Positions 63,611 to 64,000 of a stretch of DNA of 64,000 nucleotides are shown here, in pieces (the first letter of the stretch is position 1; each line of letters opens with the position of its first letter). Both the position numbers and the translations under genes were made by a program. This DNA comes from Thuidium tamariscinum (taxonomy: Eukaryota > Streptophyta > Bryopsida > Hypnales > Thuidiaceae). The notes under the pieces were generated by a model that made no database searches, was not told the DNA's origin, and saw nothing but the letters and a program-made list of their open reading frames with translations. Where the stretch lies: NCBI GenBank assembly GCA_947034885.2, contig OX344749.2:13531501-13595500 (forward strand). The letters run 5' to 3'.

Positions 63611-63625
63611 ATTATCATGGATTAG

Positions 63626-63721
63626 ATGGAGAACCACAATGATTTCACTAGGGACATTGCAAGTGATTACATTCACATGATGATGTTTGATGATGGGACG
63701 ATGGAGATTTATGCTGAGGAG
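63626..63721 (+). CDS. Possible first coding exon of a gene running off the right edge
   Basis: ATG opens a 32-codon frame, rich in Asp, Glu and Met (MENHNDFTRDIASDYIHMMM, then FDDGTMEIYAEE), that ends exactly at a donor-like GAG|GTAAAT. The local base composition is less AT-biased than the spacer around it. Acidic N-termini of this sort occur in transposase-type and regulatory genes, but I do not recognise the protein. The rest would lie beyond the window or in an unidentified exon. Confidence 0.3.
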
Positions 63722-64000
63722 GTAAATCGATCCCAGTTGATTTTTATCCTCATTTTTTTGTTGTTAAGTTTCTTGTTACCGAATGCCTGAAGTTAGGAGT
63801 AGATAGAATTTTACATGATAACTTAACATAGGATAGAATAGAGTAGTTAATTTTCAAGATAGAACTAAGTTAGAACCATTTACTGAGACAACTTTAACTA
63901 TTAATTGTTGACCTTATTAGGAAAATTAGCAATTATAAAACATGATTAAGAAGAGTTCATTGCTTGGAAGGCACTCTTTGAACACCCAATTGGAGAAAGT

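Noticed and set aside
1-64000. CRISPR arrays, bacterial operons, tRNA or rRNA genes
   Set aside because: No regularly spaced short repeats with unique spacers, no ribosome-binding-site-led gene strings, and no full A-box/B-box pair or rRNA block was seen. The genome is a plant nuclear one.

Overview
This is AT-rich nuclear DNA from a land plant. The evidence is two intron-bearing genes of plant families with GT-AG splice sites, set in long AT-rich spacers full of non-autonomous transposons (CACTA-like, Mutator-like foldback, Harbinger-like, and two families with 4-bp target duplications). I cannot assign a species; a moss or another seed-free plant is only a guess. Gene density is very low: two well supported protein genes in 64 kb, both on the minus strand.

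Layout. 1-19 kb is AT-rich spacer with nested repeats: a 2.84-kb Harbinger-like element with a smaller repeat inside it, one arm of a foldback element, a 1-kb CACTA-like element between two direct repeats, and a TTAA-flanked element. 19.2-24.65 kb is a GC-richer island with a SINE-like repeat and a tandem duplication but no convincing gene. 24.7-39 kb is again spacer with repeats, including a 1,145-bp foldback inserted in a TTAA-flanked element.

39.5-44.2 kb holds a four-exon gene for a 676-residue protein: an atypical protein kinase domain, HERC2-like repeats and a C-terminal membrane segment. Its GC-rich leader contains an 84-bp tandem repeat and a possible upstream small ORF. 48.6-49.76 kb holds a three-exon gene whose 246-residue product combines an N-terminal membrane segment, a heavy-metal-associated (HMA) domain with a CxxC site, a proline-rich linker and a hydrophobic tail. 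Both proteins look membrane-bound; nothing shows that they work together.

52.9-62.6 kb is a large old structure. Two direct repeats of at least 2 kb, each with a TATA box, flank about 3 kb that includes a broken Myb/SANT-like reading frame of the type associated with PIF/Harbinger transposons. It looks like an LTR-type fossil without recognisable gag or pol; its left repeat has been hit by a CACTA mini-element and by a TTAA element. A possible first coding exon lies at the far right (63.6 kb).

The main finding in the spacers is a set of repeat families whose ends and target duplications can be read directly. Several are confirmed by an unoccupied copy of the same site elsewhere in the window. 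No complete transposase was seen, so these elements must be or have been mobilised from elsewhere. Similarities were judged by eye, so repeat limits marked approximate may shift by tens of bases.
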